Shown: one piece after another, positions 43,284 through 52,047 of the stretch | Layout of the letters: each line of letters starts with the position of its first letter | Numbering within the stretch: the first letter of the stretch is position 1 | Assembly: GCF_002234575.2 (NCBI RefSeq) | Contig: NZ_CP022464.2 | Coordinates: 3,658,001-3,722,000, forward strand | Direction: 5' to 3' | From: Enterocloster bolteae | GTDB taxonomy: Bacteria; Bacillota; Clostridia; Lachnospirales; Lachnospiraceae | DNA: 64,000 nt | Program-made: the position numbers and the translations under genes | The notes under the pieces: model-generated | The model's input: the letters and a program-made list of their open reading frames with translations, nothing else | Told to the model about the DNA's origin: nothing | Database searches by the model: none

Positions 43284-44456
43284 TTATAGTTCTGTCTCTT
43301 CCAGGAACGCTGCCTCAATGGCTTCCCGCGCTGCCCGGAAGGTGCCCTGGGCCATGAGGCTGCTGCCTCCGCCCCTTCCGCTCAGACGGCTGTTCATGGC
43401 TTTGCTGAGCGCGCGCATGTCCATCCGGCTGCTGCCAAGAGCATAGTGATATTCGCTGTCCCTGTCATTCCCGGAACACACAGCAGCCACCCCGGCCTTG
43501 TTCTGTTCATAGAGAAGGGTCGCATACTGGCGGACCTGAATCGGAGTTAAATCCTCCTCAAATACAATGAGGGGCTCTGTGCTCTCCGGGAACTGTCCCG
43601 CCTTCAGGGCCAGCAGGCTGCTGCCCAGCTTCCCAATCAGGTAATCCTTGTCCTGGCTGTCACTTTTAAGCTTTTCCACTGCATCCGGCACCTGGACGAG
43701 CTTGGCTGACAGCAGGTTGGATATCCTGGCTTCATCCTTCAGCCTGTCCCTGTAATCCAGGAGAGCCCTGCGTCCGCACAGCATGGACAGCCGAACGCCG
43801 CCCTTGTAATGAATCATGCTTCTTATCTTAATGATGCCCACTTCTCCGGTGTTTTCTACATGTGTGCCGCAGCATGCGCATACATCTGCGCCAGGCACCT
43901 CCACAATGCGCACCAAACCGGACAGTTCTTTCTTGCTTCTGTACTCCATGGTCTTGAGTTCATCCTCAGAGGGATAGAGCACCTTTACAGGGACATTGGC
44001 ATAGACCAGCTGATTGGCCTCATCCTCCAGCCAATCCAGATCCTCCGGCTCAATGATGCCGTTAAAGTCCACCGTCACTTCCTCAGCCCCCATGTGAAAG
44101 CCCACGTTATCATATCCAAAGTGTTTGTGCACCAGACCGGACAGTATATGCTCCCCGGTGTGCAGCTGCATGTTGTCATACCGCCTCTGCCAGTCTATGA
44201 TTCCCTCCGCCAGGGTCCCCTCCTCTATGGGCTGCGCCAGTTCATGGATTACCTGTTCCCCCTTCTCATGGACGGATACCACGGAAATCCCGTTTAAGGT
44301 TCCTGTATCATAGGGCTGTCCCCCTCCTTCAGGATAAAAACCGGTCTGGTTCAGAGTCACCAGCCAGGTTCCTTTCCCGCTCTCCTCACAGTGCTCCACT
44401 GTGCACATGAACGATTTTACATAAGGGATCTGGTAATATAATCTGCTTTTGTCCAT
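43284..44456 (-). CDS. Alanyl-tRNA editing protein with DHHA1 domain (AlaX-type)
   Basis: Hydrolyses mischarged Ser- or Gly-tRNA-Ala in trans. The 390-residue protein has the alanyl-tRNA synthetase editing core with zinc ligands in LHTGEHILSG (HxxxH) and ACCGTHV, and the C-terminal DHHA1 part (YALGSSRMDMRALSKAMNSRLSGRGGGSSLMAQGTF). No synthetase domain is present, so it is a free-standing editing factor. It is followed downstream by the AI-2E gene with a gap of 11 bases. Confidence 0.92.
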   Translation of the reverse strand: MDKSRLYYQIPYVKSFMCTVEHCEESGKGTWLVTLNQTGFYPEGGGQPYDTGTLNGISVVSVHEKGEQVIHELAQPIEEGTLAEGIIDWQRRYDNMQLHTGEHILSGLVHKHFGYDNVGFHMGAEEVTVDFNGIIEPEDLDWLEDEANQLVYANVPVKVLYPSEDELKTMEYRSKKELSGLVRIVEVPGADVCACCGTHVENTGEVGIIKIRSMIHYKGGVRLSMLCGRRALLDYRDRLKDEARISNLLSAKLVQVPDAVEKLKSDSQDKDYLIGKLGSSLLALKAGQFPESTEPLIVFEEDLTPIQVRQYATLLYEQNKAGVAAVCSGNDRDSEYHYALGSSRMDMRALSKAMNSRLSGRGGGSSLMAQGTFRAAREAIEAAFLEETEL

Positions 44457-44669
44457 TCTTAAAGCCTCTTTTCTTTTTCATCTGCCGGAGCGTATTCTTC
44501 CTTCTATTATCAGAAAACGTTCCGCGCAGTATCGTGTCTGCCGACATTATACTATATAACCCAGCCTTGTACCAACAAAAATTTTCTAAATTTTATCAAA
44601 TTGTGGAAACATGAGCAAGCAGGGCTTCATATGATACAGTGTAATTAAACTTTATATGGAGGAATTAAC

Positions 44670-44927
44670 ATGAGTGATGTAGCAGCAACAAACTGCGGTT
44701 GTGACTGTGGATGCGGATGTGGAACAGGAGGCAGCGGATGCGGATGTAATATCATCTGGCTTATCCTGATTCTGTGCTGCTGTGGAGGCGGCGGTGGCTT
44801 CGGACATAGCGACTGCGGTGGCGGTTGTGGCTGTGGGTGCAGCTGTGGAGGCGGATGCGGAGATATGATTTGGCTCATCTTAATCCTGTGCTGCTGTGGC
44901 GGCGGTGGCGGCGGCTTCTGCTGCTAA
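44670..44927 (+). CDS. Cys/Gly-rich two-module small protein
   Basis: An 85-residue protein with 21 cysteines and 29 glycines. It is a duplication: residues 8-45 and 48-83 each have a CGC/CG-rich region, a short hydrophobic stretch (IIWLILILCCC or MIWLILILCCC) and a GGGGG run. The start has TGGAGG upstream and a perfect terminator follows. There is no obvious signal peptide. Two possibilities are a metal- or sulfur-rich membrane-associated structural protein and a spore-coat-type protein (similar sequences are annotated as chorion class high-cysteine in Firmicutes, from memory). Function is unknown. Confidence 0.78.
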   Translation: MSDVAATNCGCDCGCGCGTGGSGCGCNIIWLILILCCCGGGGGFGHSDCGGGCGCGCSCGGGCGDMIWLILILCCCGGGGGGFCC

Positions 44928-44966
44928 TTCCCACCTCTAAGAAATCCTTCACCAAAGAATCAAAGG

Positions 44967-44999
44967 AACAGGGAGTGCTTCATCACTCCCTGTTTTTTC
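44967..44999 (+). terminator. Terminator after the Cys/Gly-rich gene
   Basis: AACAGGGAGTG and CACTCCCTGTT make an 11-base stem with a six-base loop, followed by TTTTTC on the plus strand. Confidence 0.92.
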
Positions 45000-45016
45000 T
45001 TGCAGGGAAGCCGGGC

Positions 45017-45247
45017 TTATTTGCCGGCCTCACCTGTCTCTCCGGATGAAAAAGCACTTTTTGTCCCCCGGTTCTTACCTCCATACCCCTTTCTTCCCTG
45101 TCTCTGCTTTAAGCATTCCTCATCTATTTCATATACTGCATTTCCATCTATAATCAAACGGCTGTACATGGATTTCACTCTCCTTCCATACTTATAATAT
45201 ATGCAGTGTCCAGGCTTTGGCTCATTGTGCCGAAAAATAAGTGGCAT
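45017..45247 (-). CDS. Small conserved protein, unknown
   Basis: A 76-residue basic protein beginning MPLIFRHNEPKPGHCIYYK. The start at 45247 has GGGAGGAG 8 bases upstream; an in-frame ATG at 45307 would overlap the next plus-strand gene's start. The middle contains YSRLIIDGNAVYEIDEECLKQRQ, and the tail is Lys/Gly-rich and charged. I do not recognise the family with certainty. It is divergent from the small gene at 45306. No operon partner. Confidence 0.55.
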   Translation of the reverse strand: MPLIFRHNEPKPGHCIYYKYGRRVKSMYSRLIIDGNAVYEIDEECLKQRQGRKGYGGKNRGTKSAFSSGETGEAGK

Positions 45248-45305
45248 GTAACAGGCTCCTCCCGCATAAATTGGAAGCAAAGAAAGAAAAGGCTGGTGGA
45301 AATAC

Positions 45306-45722
45306 ATGAATCCATCTGATGACTATAAACTAACCGACCTGGACTATCTCATAGGCGACCACCATCTGCAGATGATTAAGGCCTCCCTGCCCTACCTGGG
45401 CGTTCCCGAACAAAAGGCCATCTCCCTGTTTGTCAAGGTCCAGGAACTGCGAAAGACAGTGGAGCTATTTGAGACTGAAGAGGTGGCATCCATGGGCATC
45501 TGCTCCCTGGAACGTCCCCAGGGAAACGGCTCCATGCGCGATTTGTTAAAGGCCATTCGTCCATATGGGAATCCCATGGAGCAGGATATGATTGACATGG
45601 CCGAAACCCTGATGGAAGGCCAGACTCCCATGGACCAGCTGCGCAGGTTCCTGACACCGGAGCAGCAATCGCGTTTTGAGACCATGGAAATGATATTCAC
45701 TGCCATGCAGGCTATGGCCTGA
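45306..45722 (+). CDS. Hypothetical helical protein
   Basis: A 138-residue protein, mostly helical: KLTDLDYLIGDHHLQMIKASLPYL, ISLFVKVQELRKTVELFETEEV, and C-terminal LRRFLTPEQQSRFETMEMIF. It has no export or membrane signal. A GGTGGAAATAC sequence precedes the ATG. It forms a pair with the gene at 45767, 45 bases further. No recognised family; a paired structural or spore-related role is possible. Confidence 0.6.
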   Translation: MNPSDDYKLTDLDYLIGDHHLQMIKASLPYLGVPEQKAISLFVKVQELRKTVELFETEEVASMGICSLERPQGNGSMRDLLKAIRPYGNPMEQDMIDMAETLMEGQTPMDQLRRFLTPEQQSRFETMEMIFTAMQAMA

Positions 45723-45766
45723 TACGGCCATTCACTGAATCCCTTAACAGAAAGGACTACATAATT

Positions 45767-46048
45767 ATGGATAACAGCTGGAAACAAGACCCCAGGCTCA
45801 AGGCCATGAACAAAGATAAACTGGCCATGCTCACCGAATTTGCGGAGCGGATTGAACATTCAGACAAAAACAACATGATGGAGGCATTCATGGCCATCAA
45901 CATGGAAGCCCGGCAAAAGGGCGTACAGTTTAACGACAGGGAGACAGACCTTCTGGTCAACATCCTCAGTTCCAGGATGCCTCCCTCAGAGAAAAAGAAA
46001 ATTGATTTATTAAAAATGCTTTCAAAAAAAATGGCAGGGCCGCGCTGA
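45767..46048 (+). CDS. Hypothetical helical protein, paired with the previous
   Basis: A 93-residue helical protein (MLTEFAERIEHSDKNNMMEAFMAINMEA) with a basic C-terminal end (KKKIDLLKMLSKKMAGPR). AAAGGAC precedes the ATG. It follows the 138-residue gene in the same direction, and the two probably share a transcript. I do not recognise it. A conserved set of two small proteins in Lachnospiraceae would suggest a joint role, which I could not verify. Confidence 0.6.
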   Translation: MDNSWKQDPRLKAMNKDKLAMLTEFAERIEHSDKNNMMEAFMAINMEARQKGVQFNDRETDLLVNILSSRMPPSEKKKIDLLKMLSKKMAGPR

Positions 46049-46071
46049 TAGCGCCCCTGCCTCTGCCTTAT

Positions 46072-46108
46072 GGAATTGTTTTAATAGAATTGTTTTATGG
46101 AATTAGTT
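46072..46108. repeat. Three near-copies of a 14-bp unit at the stop codon of the L,D-transpeptidase gene
   Basis: TTATGGAATTGTTTTA, then ATAGAATTGTTTTA, then TGGAATTAGTTTA. The third copy contains the stop codon of the gene. Confidence 0.6.
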
Positions 46109-46945
46109 TAACCGCTCCAAATCCGGTGCAATCACAATCTTAGTGTGCTCTGTGGCTGACTGCACCAGCTCCTTGGCCCGTTCCTGGGGCAGGCGGATAC
46201 AGCCCGCGGATCCGTTATCCCTGGCAGCGGTAAAGCAGTGAAGAAAGATGGCAGAGCCCTTCCCGGGCTCGCATGCTTCATTGTAATTCAATGCCAGGGC
46301 GTAATTGTAGTACGGGGACGCTGCCGCCATATTCTCTGCGGAGTTCCAGGTCTTTGCAACCTGCGATGTATTGACCAGCTTGTTATAATAGGGACTGGCT
46401 GAATCATCCACCCAGTAGTCGCCTTTTGTGATCTTATGGTATGGCAGGACGCTGCCCGGATTTTCCCTGAGCCCAAAAGCCATGGTAAATCCATATGTAC
46501 CGGAGGGCGTGCTGCCGTCCCCCTCTGTCTTCTGGTCCGTAATTCCGTTCCTTCCTACGATGCCTGCTTCCTTCCAGACCATCTCCCAGGCTTCACCTGA
46601 CTTCTTATAATAATATACATCCGCGCTACAGCCGCCGGTTCCCACTACCACCACCAGCTGGTCCGCATCCTTTGCTCCTTCCAGATTCTGGGGCTGTATG
46701 ACCCCATTCTCCACTGCAGCCTTCTTTTCCTCAGGCTCTGCTTTTGAAGCAGCAGGTACCCCCGGCCCCTGTTCTGCCGGATTCACGGCTGTCCCTGCAG
46801 CTGTCCCCGCGCCTGCACTGCCGGCAGCCATGGCCGTAATACCGCCCGCTGCCATTATGGCTCCTGACAGAACAAACGCTGCCGCTGCCCTGCCTATTTT
46901 ATGACACTTCCCATTCATTTCCATCGTTCTTCTTTCATGTCTCAT
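46103..46945 (-). CDS. L,D-transpeptidase-type secreted protein
   Basis: A 280-residue exported protein. The start at 46945 has GAGGTGA upstream; in-frame ATGs at 46924 and 46918 are also possible. The signal peptide spans the hydrophobic AAAAFVLSGAIMAAGGITAMA and is followed by an Ala/Gly-rich stretch. The catalytic domain (about residues 110-275) has LHCFTAARDNGSAGCIRLP, with the conserved His before and Cys in SAGCIRL, the L,D-transpeptidase signature. These enzymes crosslink or modify peptidoglycan. The gene stands alone. Confidence 0.87.
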   Translation of the reverse strand: MRHERRTMEMNGKCHKIGRAAAAFVLSGAIMAAGGITAMAAGSAGAGTAAGTAVNPAEQGPGVPAASKAEPEEKKAAVENGVIQPQNLEGAKDADQLVVVVGTGGCSADVYYYKKSGEAWEMVWKEAGIVGRNGITDQKTEGDGSTPSGTYGFTMAFGLRENPGSVLPYHKITKGDYWVDDSASPYYNKLVNTSQVAKTWNSAENMAAASPYYNYALALNYNEACEPGKGSAIFLHCFTAARDNGSAGCIRLPQERAKELVQSATEHTKIVIAPDLERLN

Positions 46946-47136
46946 GGCCGTCACCTCGATATCCTGTTTTGTCCATTTCCTATTATAACCTGCTATAGCA
47001 GGAAATGTTATTTCTTTTTTCTTACATTTCCCGGTATGGACACGGCTCCAAAGCCCAGCGCAAAAATGCCTGCCCAGCCCATGTGCTGCAGGCTGCGCAG
47101 GCATTTTGTCTTCCCGCTTATATGCGGGAATCTGAT

Positions 47137-49551
47137 TTATTTACATACAATATTGACAATCTTTCCAGGCACGTAGATCTCCTTTACCACATTGCCTGTC
47201 AGCTTTTCCTTCACGGCTTCCCGTCCCGCGGCAATGGCATCTTCCTTGGAGCTGTCTGCGCTGATGCTGATAACGGCCCGTGTCTTTCCGTTAATCTGGA
47301 CAGCCACCTCGATCTCATCGTCCTTCATGGCCTCCTCATCGCATTCCGGCCACTGTGCATGGAACACGCTGTCGTCACCGCCTAACTGCTGCCACAGCTC
47401 CTCTCCGATATGGGGTGCAAAGGGTGCCAGAAGAATCACGAAGGTCTTAAGTGTCTCCCTGTCGATTCCGCCTTCCTTCCTGGCCAGCTCAATCAGCTTA
47501 TTGTTGTACTCCATGAAACCGGAAATAACAGTATTGAGGCTGAACTGGTTGAAGCGGTATTCAATGTCATATACCAGCTTATGGCGCAGCTTTATCATTT
47601 CTTTGGACGCCTTCACATCCTTATCCTTGTTGTCCATCACCAGGTTCCAGAAACGGTTCAGGAAACGCGATACGCCCTCGATGCCCCGGTCATCCCACTC
47701 TGCGTCCAGCTCCGGCGGTCCCACGAACAGCTCGTAAAGCCTTAAGGAATCGCAGCCGTAATCCCTCACCAAATCATCGGGAGAAACCACATTGCCCTTG
47801 GATTTGCTCATCTTAATGCCGTTCTTTCCGGTAATCATACCCTGGTTAAACAGCTTCTTGAAAGGCTCATCAAAATCAATAGCGCCGATATCACACAGGA
47901 ACTTGGTGTAGAAACGTGAGTACAGCAGATGGAGCACCGCGTGTTCCACGCCGCCGATATACATATCCACCGGAAGATACTTGTCCGCCTTTTCCCTGGA
48001 TACCAGCTCTTCCTTGTTGTGGCTGTCCACATAGCGCAGGAAGTACCAGGAGGAACCGGCCCACTGGGGCATGGTGTTTGTCTCTCTCTTGGCAGGAGCG
48101 CCGCAGACAGGGCAGGTGGTGTTGACCCATTCGTCAATGGCAGCCAGAGGTGACTCGCCGGTTCCTGTGGGCTGGTAGCTCTCCACCTCAGGAAGCTTTA
48201 AGGGCAGCTGGTCCTCAGGCACAGGCACACAGCCGCACTTGGGACAATGGATGATGGGGATAGGCTCGCCCCAGTAACGCTGGCGTGAGAATACCCAGTC
48301 TCTCAGCTTGTAGTTGACCGTCTTATGGCCAAAGCCCTTTTCCTCTATCATGTGAGGCGCTTCCTTTTTAAGGACAGCGGACTCCAGGCCGTTCCAATCA
48401 CCGGAATTAATCATGATGCCGTTGGCCTCGGTATACGCCTCGGTCATGTTCTCAATTTCCTTGCCGTCCTTTGCGATTACCTGTACAATGGGCAGGCCGA
48501 ACTTCCTGGCAAACTCAAAGTCCCTGTCGTCATGGGCAGGCACGCACATGATGGCGCCGGTACCGTAATCAGCCAGTACGTAATCAGACAGCCAGATAGG
48601 CGTCTTTGCACCGTTTAACGGATTAACTGCATAGCTTCCGGTAAACACACCGGTCTTTTCCTTGGCCTGCATACGGTCCACATTGGAACGCATGGAAGAA
48701 TCGAATATATATTTTTCAACGGCCTCCCTTGTCTCATCGGTGGCCAGGCTCTTGGCCAGGGCATGCTCCGGCGCCAGCACCATGAAGGTGGCTCCGTAAA
48801 GGGTGTCCGGCCTGGTGGTGTACACGGTAATCTTCTCTTCCCGCCCGTCAATGGGGAAATCCACCTCTGCGCCGTATGACTTGCCGATCCAGTCAGTCTG
48901 CATCTTCTTAACCTTCTCAGGCCAGTCCAGCTTATCCAGATCATTTAACAGACGCTCTGCGTAAGCAGTAATTTTAAGCATCCACTGGCGCAGATTCTTC
49001 TTGGTAACTGTGGTGCCGCAGCGCTCGCAGCATCCGTTGACCACTTCCTCGTTTGCCAGTCCGGTCTTACAGGAAGGACACCAGTTAATGGGGAATTCCT
49101 TCTCATAAGCCAGGCCCTTCTTAAACATCTGGACAAAGATCCACTGGGTCCATTTATAAAAGTCCGGGTCCGTGGTGTTTACTTCCATATCCCAGTCATA
49201 AATTGCCGCAATCTGTTTGATCTGGCGCTTGATATTCCTGATGTTCGCCTCTGTGGACTTAGCCGGGTGCACGCCCATCTTGATAGCATAGTTCTCAGCC
49301 GGAAGACCGAAGGCATCCCATCCCATGGGATGAATGACATACTTGCCCTTTAACAGCTGATACCTGCTCCAGACATCTGAAATCACATATCCTCTCCAGT
49401 GTCCTACGTGAAGGCCGCTGCCTGAGGGGTATGGGAACATATCCAGACAGTAATACTTTTCCTTCCTGCCATCGTTTACATTGATGGGCTTCTCTTCCCA
49501 GTTCTCACGCCACTTTTTCTCAATGGCGCTGTGGTTGTACTGTGTTGCCAT
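47137..49551 (-). CDS. leuS: Leucyl-tRNA synthetase
   Basis: Charges tRNA-Leu. The 804-residue bacterial-type enzyme has PYPSGSGLHVGHWRGY (HIGH-type motif), the editing domain with YGATFMVLAPEHALAKSL, a zinc-ribbon segment (INWCPSCKTGLANEEVV and CERCGTTV), KMSKSKGNVV and the C-terminal anticodon-binding helices. GGAGGAATGAG precedes the ATG. A T-box leader with specifier CTG precedes it. No anomalies. Confidence 0.98.
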   Translation of the reverse strand: MATQYNHSAIEKKWRENWEEKPINVNDGRKEKYYCLDMFPYPSGSGLHVGHWRGYVISDVWSRYQLLKGKYVIHPMGWDAFGLPAENYAIKMGVHPAKSTEANIRNIKRQIKQIAAIYDWDMEVNTTDPDFYKWTQWIFVQMFKKGLAYEKEFPINWCPSCKTGLANEEVVNGCCERCGTTVTKKNLRQWMLKITAYAERLLNDLDKLDWPEKVKKMQTDWIGKSYGAEVDFPIDGREEKITVYTTRPDTLYGATFMVLAPEHALAKSLATDETREAVEKYIFDSSMRSNVDRMQAKEKTGVFTGSYAVNPLNGAKTPIWLSDYVLADYGTGAIMCVPAHDDRDFEFARKFGLPIVQVIAKDGKEIENMTEAYTEANGIMINSGDWNGLESAVLKKEAPHMIEEKGFGHKTVNYKLRDWVFSRQRYWGEPIPIIHCPKCGCVPVPEDQLPLKLPEVESYQPTGTGESPLAAIDEWVNTTCPVCGAPAKRETNTMPQWAGSSWYFLRYVDSHNKEELVSREKADKYLPVDMYIGGVEHAVLHLLYSRFYTKFLCDIGAIDFDEPFKKLFNQGMITGKNGIKMSKSKGNVVSPDDLVRDYGCDSLRLYELFVGPPELDAEWDDRGIEGVSRFLNRFWNLVMDNKDKDVKASKEMIKLRHKLVYDIEYRFNQFSLNTVISGFMEYNNKLIELARKEGGIDRETLKTFVILLAPFAPHIGEELWQQLGGDDSVFHAQWPECDEEAMKDDEIEVAVQINGKTRAVISISADSSKEDAIAAGREAVKEKLTGNVVKEIYVPGKIVNIVCK

Positions 49552-49636
49552 AATCTCATTCCTCCATTGGTTATCTAAGGGGATGATTCCCCTTTATCCA
49601 GACAGCATACCTGCTGCGTGCAGTTTTCTGTGAAAC

Positions 49637-49918
49637 AAAAAAGCCTGCGCCTCTATTGCTAGAGACGCAAGGCTTAAAAATCCCCGCGCGGTACCACTCT
49701 GGTTCATGCTGTCTGACGCATGCACTTAATCCTCTTATAACGGTAAGGTCTCCGTCCTGACCTACTGGTTCCCGGTCCCCCGTTTCCGGCGGCCCTTCCT
49801 CGTTGGGACAGGCTACTCCAGGGCCAGTTCAACAACCATCCGTCACCGGCTTTCACCAGCCGCCGGCTCTCTGCATCCATCCGGTTATCTACTCTTCCCT
49901 ATCTGCGTATTTGCACTG
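49637..49918 (-). promoter_or_regulatory. T-box riboswitch leader of leuS
   Basis: On the minus strand the leader has the AGAGAG/GGTG-type Stem I pieces, the T-box sequence AGAGTGGTACCGCG (49687-49700) and a terminator stem (49637-49675) with AAGCCTTGCGTCTCT and its complement, then T run. The likely specifier codon is CTG (Leu) at 49825-49827, preceding GCCCTGGAGTAG as in other T-box leaders. It senses uncharged tRNA-Leu and lets leuS be transcribed. Confidence 0.87.
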
Positions 49919-49924
49919 ATTCTT

Positions 49925-49953
49925 AATTTAACATATTTCCCAAACAGTGTCAA
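49925..49953 (-). promoter_or_regulatory. Promoter of the leuS leader
   Basis: Minus strand TTGACA (49948-49953) and TAAATT (49925-49930) are 17 bases apart, just upstream of the T-box leader. The -35 overlaps the stop codon of the gene at 49950. Confidence 0.75.
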
Positions 49954-50315
49954 CTGTTACCAGACAAAAAATCCCCTGCCGCGATCTCTGACCAGGCCGC
50001 CTTATAGGCTGTCTTGGAGCGTTTTGTCTCCCTGGACCGTCTCACCGGTCTGGCTGCCCTGGCCCATTTGGCCGGCGTCTCATGGCGTGAGGGCTTTGCC
50101 GGTCCCTGGGTCCTGGCCTCATCCGTAAACATGACGCAGTATCCATCCAGGTCCCTGATCCACCCCTTCTCAAACCATCCATACTGGGTGCCCCCAAAAC
50201 CGTATACCGCATCCTCATTCAGATACGCTGCCGGCTTTCCGTCAAACAGGTAGATATGTTCCCCGTCACTGTCAATATACGCTGCCGGCGTCCCATTTCT
50301 GTCATACAATGTCAT
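49950..50315 (-). CDS. 4-fold beta flower-type protein with basic tail
   Basis: A 121-residue protein with repeated short beta-hairpins (LYDRNGTPAAYIDSDGEHIYLFDGKPAAYLNEDAVYGFGGTQYGWFEKGWIRDLDGYC), as in the 4-fold beta flower fold named in Pfam (from memory). The C-terminal 45 residues are basic and Arg/Lys/Ala-rich, without the fold (RHETPAKWARAARPVRRS). A ribosome site GGGGAG is 9 bases upstream of the ATG at 50315; an in-frame ATG at 50342 has GGAG at spacing 1. Function unknown. Confidence 0.7.
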   Translation of the reverse strand: MTLYDRNGTPAAYIDSDGEHIYLFDGKPAAYLNEDAVYGFGGTQYGWFEKGWIRDLDGYCVMFTDEARTQGPAKPSRHETPAKWARAARPVRRSRETKRSKTAYKAAWSEIAAGDFLSGNS

Positions 50316-50411
50316 ACTTCCATTCTCCCCATTTATTTCCATTCTCCGCTGCTATGTATGCCCGCAGCGGATCTATTATACTACTGCGCTGTCCCGGATT
50401 CAATGAGTTTC

Positions 50412-50489
50412 TTAACATAATTCTAACGGTCCCTTCTCTTGCCTTTCCGTTTGTCCTTATGTTAAGCTAAAATATATATGTTAACATAA
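50412..50489 (+). promoter_or_regulatory. Repeated TTAACATAA motif upstream of DUF1538/P-II genes
   Basis: TTAACATAA at 50412-50420, its reverse complement TTATGTTAA at 50457-50465, and TTAACATAA again at 50481-50489, where it forms the palindrome TATGTTAACATA (50477-50488). These lie upstream of the plus-strand DUF1538 gene and suggest a regulator binding at more than one site. Confidence 0.55.
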
Positions 50490-50514
50490 ATAACGGACAA
50501 CAGGAGGTAATTTA

Positions 50515-52047
50515 TTGAATCAGAAGCTAAAAGAAAAAATCACAGAATCCTTATCATCTGTGCTGCCCGTTACCTGCATTGTATTAATCCTTGGGATCAC
50601 CATCACTCCCATTCCCCTGGACCCGCTGATGCTGTTTCTGGCAGGGGCCGCCTTCCTTATTATAGGAATGGGATTCTTCACCCTGGGAGTGGATATGGCT
50701 ATGATGCCCATTGGAGAAAAGGTAGGTGCGCAGCTGGCCAAGGCAAAAAAGCTTCCGGTCATCGTCATTGCATGTGTCATCATAGGCGCCATGGTCACAG
50801 TGGCCGAACCGGACCTGCAGGTCCTGGCCAGACAGACACCGGCAGTGCCGGACATGGTGCTCATCCTGGCAGTAGCTGCAGGAGTTGGTTTCTTCCTGGC
50901 ACTTGCATTTCTTCGCTCCCTCTTCGGCTGGAGCCTTTCCCACATTCTTCTGGTCTGCTACATCATTCTCTTCATCCTGGCCTTCTATATTCCAGGTGAT
51001 TTTCTGGCTGTAGCCTTTGATTCCGGCGGTGTGACAACAGGTCCTATTACAGTTCCCTTTATCATGGCCCTGGGCGTGGGACTGTCTTCCATCGGCCAGG
51101 GGAAAAACGCGGACAGCGACAGCTTTGGACTGGTATCCCTTTGTTCCATTGGCCCCATTCTCTCTGTCATGATACTCGGACTTTTGTTCCAGTCATCTTC
51201 CGGCGCCTATGAGCCCATGACCATTCCATCCATCAGCAATTCCCAGGACCTTTGGCTGGCCTTCCAGAGCGAACTTCCCCACTACGCGGCGGAAGTATTC
51301 ACGGCCCTGTTTCCCATCCTGGCTTTTTTCCTGCTCTTCCAGATATTCTTCCTGAAGATGCGCAAACGCCAGGTGGTGAAAATCCTGGTGGGAATGCTGT
51401 ATTCCTACATCGGGCTGACGCTGTTTCTTACAGGTGTAAATGTGGGCTTTATGCCAGCCGGAAGCTATCTGGGAAAACAGATGGCCTCCCTGCCCTATCG
51501 CTGGATTCTGGTGCCCGTGGCCATGCTCATCGGTTATTACATCGTCAAGGCAGAGCCTGCCGTACAGGTGCTGAACAAGCAGGTAGCGGATGTGACCGGC
51601 GGAAGCATATCTGAAAAGACCATGATGACCGGACTTTCCATCGGCATGGCCCTGTCGCTGGGATTCTCCTTATTCCGGGTCATCACGGGACTGCCGCTCA
51701 TGGCCTTCCTGCTGCCGGGTTACGCCCTTGCCCTGGGTCTCTCCTTTGTGGTGCCCCCGGTCTTTACCTCCATTGCCTTTGACTCAGGAGGCGTTGCCTC
51801 CGGTCCCATGACAGCCACCTTTCTCCTTCCGCTGTGCATGGGGGCCTGCGAAGCCCTGGGAGGCAATATTCTGACTGATGCCTTTGGCATCGTGGCCATG
51901 GTAGCCATGACCCCTCTCATTATCATCCAGCTCATCGGACTGTCCTTTGAGCTTAAAACCCGCAGGGAGAAAGCTGTTTCCAGACATCCTGTGGTGGATA
52001 TGGAACAGGAATTCATCAATTTAGAGGAGGAACCTTATGAGCCATAA
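50515..52047 (+). CDS. DUF1538 integral membrane protein
   Basis: A 510-residue membrane protein of about a dozen helices, arranged as two similar halves (first around MLFLAGAAFLIIGMGFFTLGVDMAMM and FDSGGVTTGPITVPFIMALGVGLSS; second around GLTLFLTGVNVGFMPAG and FDSGGVASGPMTATFLLPLCMGAC). This is the DUF1538 family, a putative permease. The start is TTG at 50515 with CAGGAGG 8 bases upstream. It overlaps the P-II-like gene by 11 bases. Transport of a nitrogen-related compound is inferred from the P-II partner only. Confidence 0.9.
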   Translation: MNQKLKEKITESLSSVLPVTCIVLILGITITPIPLDPLMLFLAGAAFLIIGMGFFTLGVDMAMMPIGEKVGAQLAKAKKLPVIVIACVIIGAMVTVAEPDLQVLARQTPAVPDMVLILAVAAGVGFFLALAFLRSLFGWSLSHILLVCYIILFILAFYIPGDFLAVAFDSGGVTTGPITVPFIMALGVGLSSIGQGKNADSDSFGLVSLCSIGPILSVMILGLLFQSSSGAYEPMTIPSISNSQDLWLAFQSELPHYAAEVFTALFPILAFFLLFQIFFLKMRKRQVVKILVGMLYSYIGLTLFLTGVNVGFMPAGSYLGKQMASLPYRWILVPVAMLIGYYIVKAEPAVQVLNKQVADVTGGSISEKTMMTGLSIGMALSLGFSLFRVITGLPLMAFLLPGYALALGLSFVVPPVFTSIAFDSGGVASGPMTATFLLPLCMGACEALGGNILTDAFGIVAMVAMTPLIIIQLIGLSFELKTRREKAVSRHPVVDMEQEFINLEEEPYEP

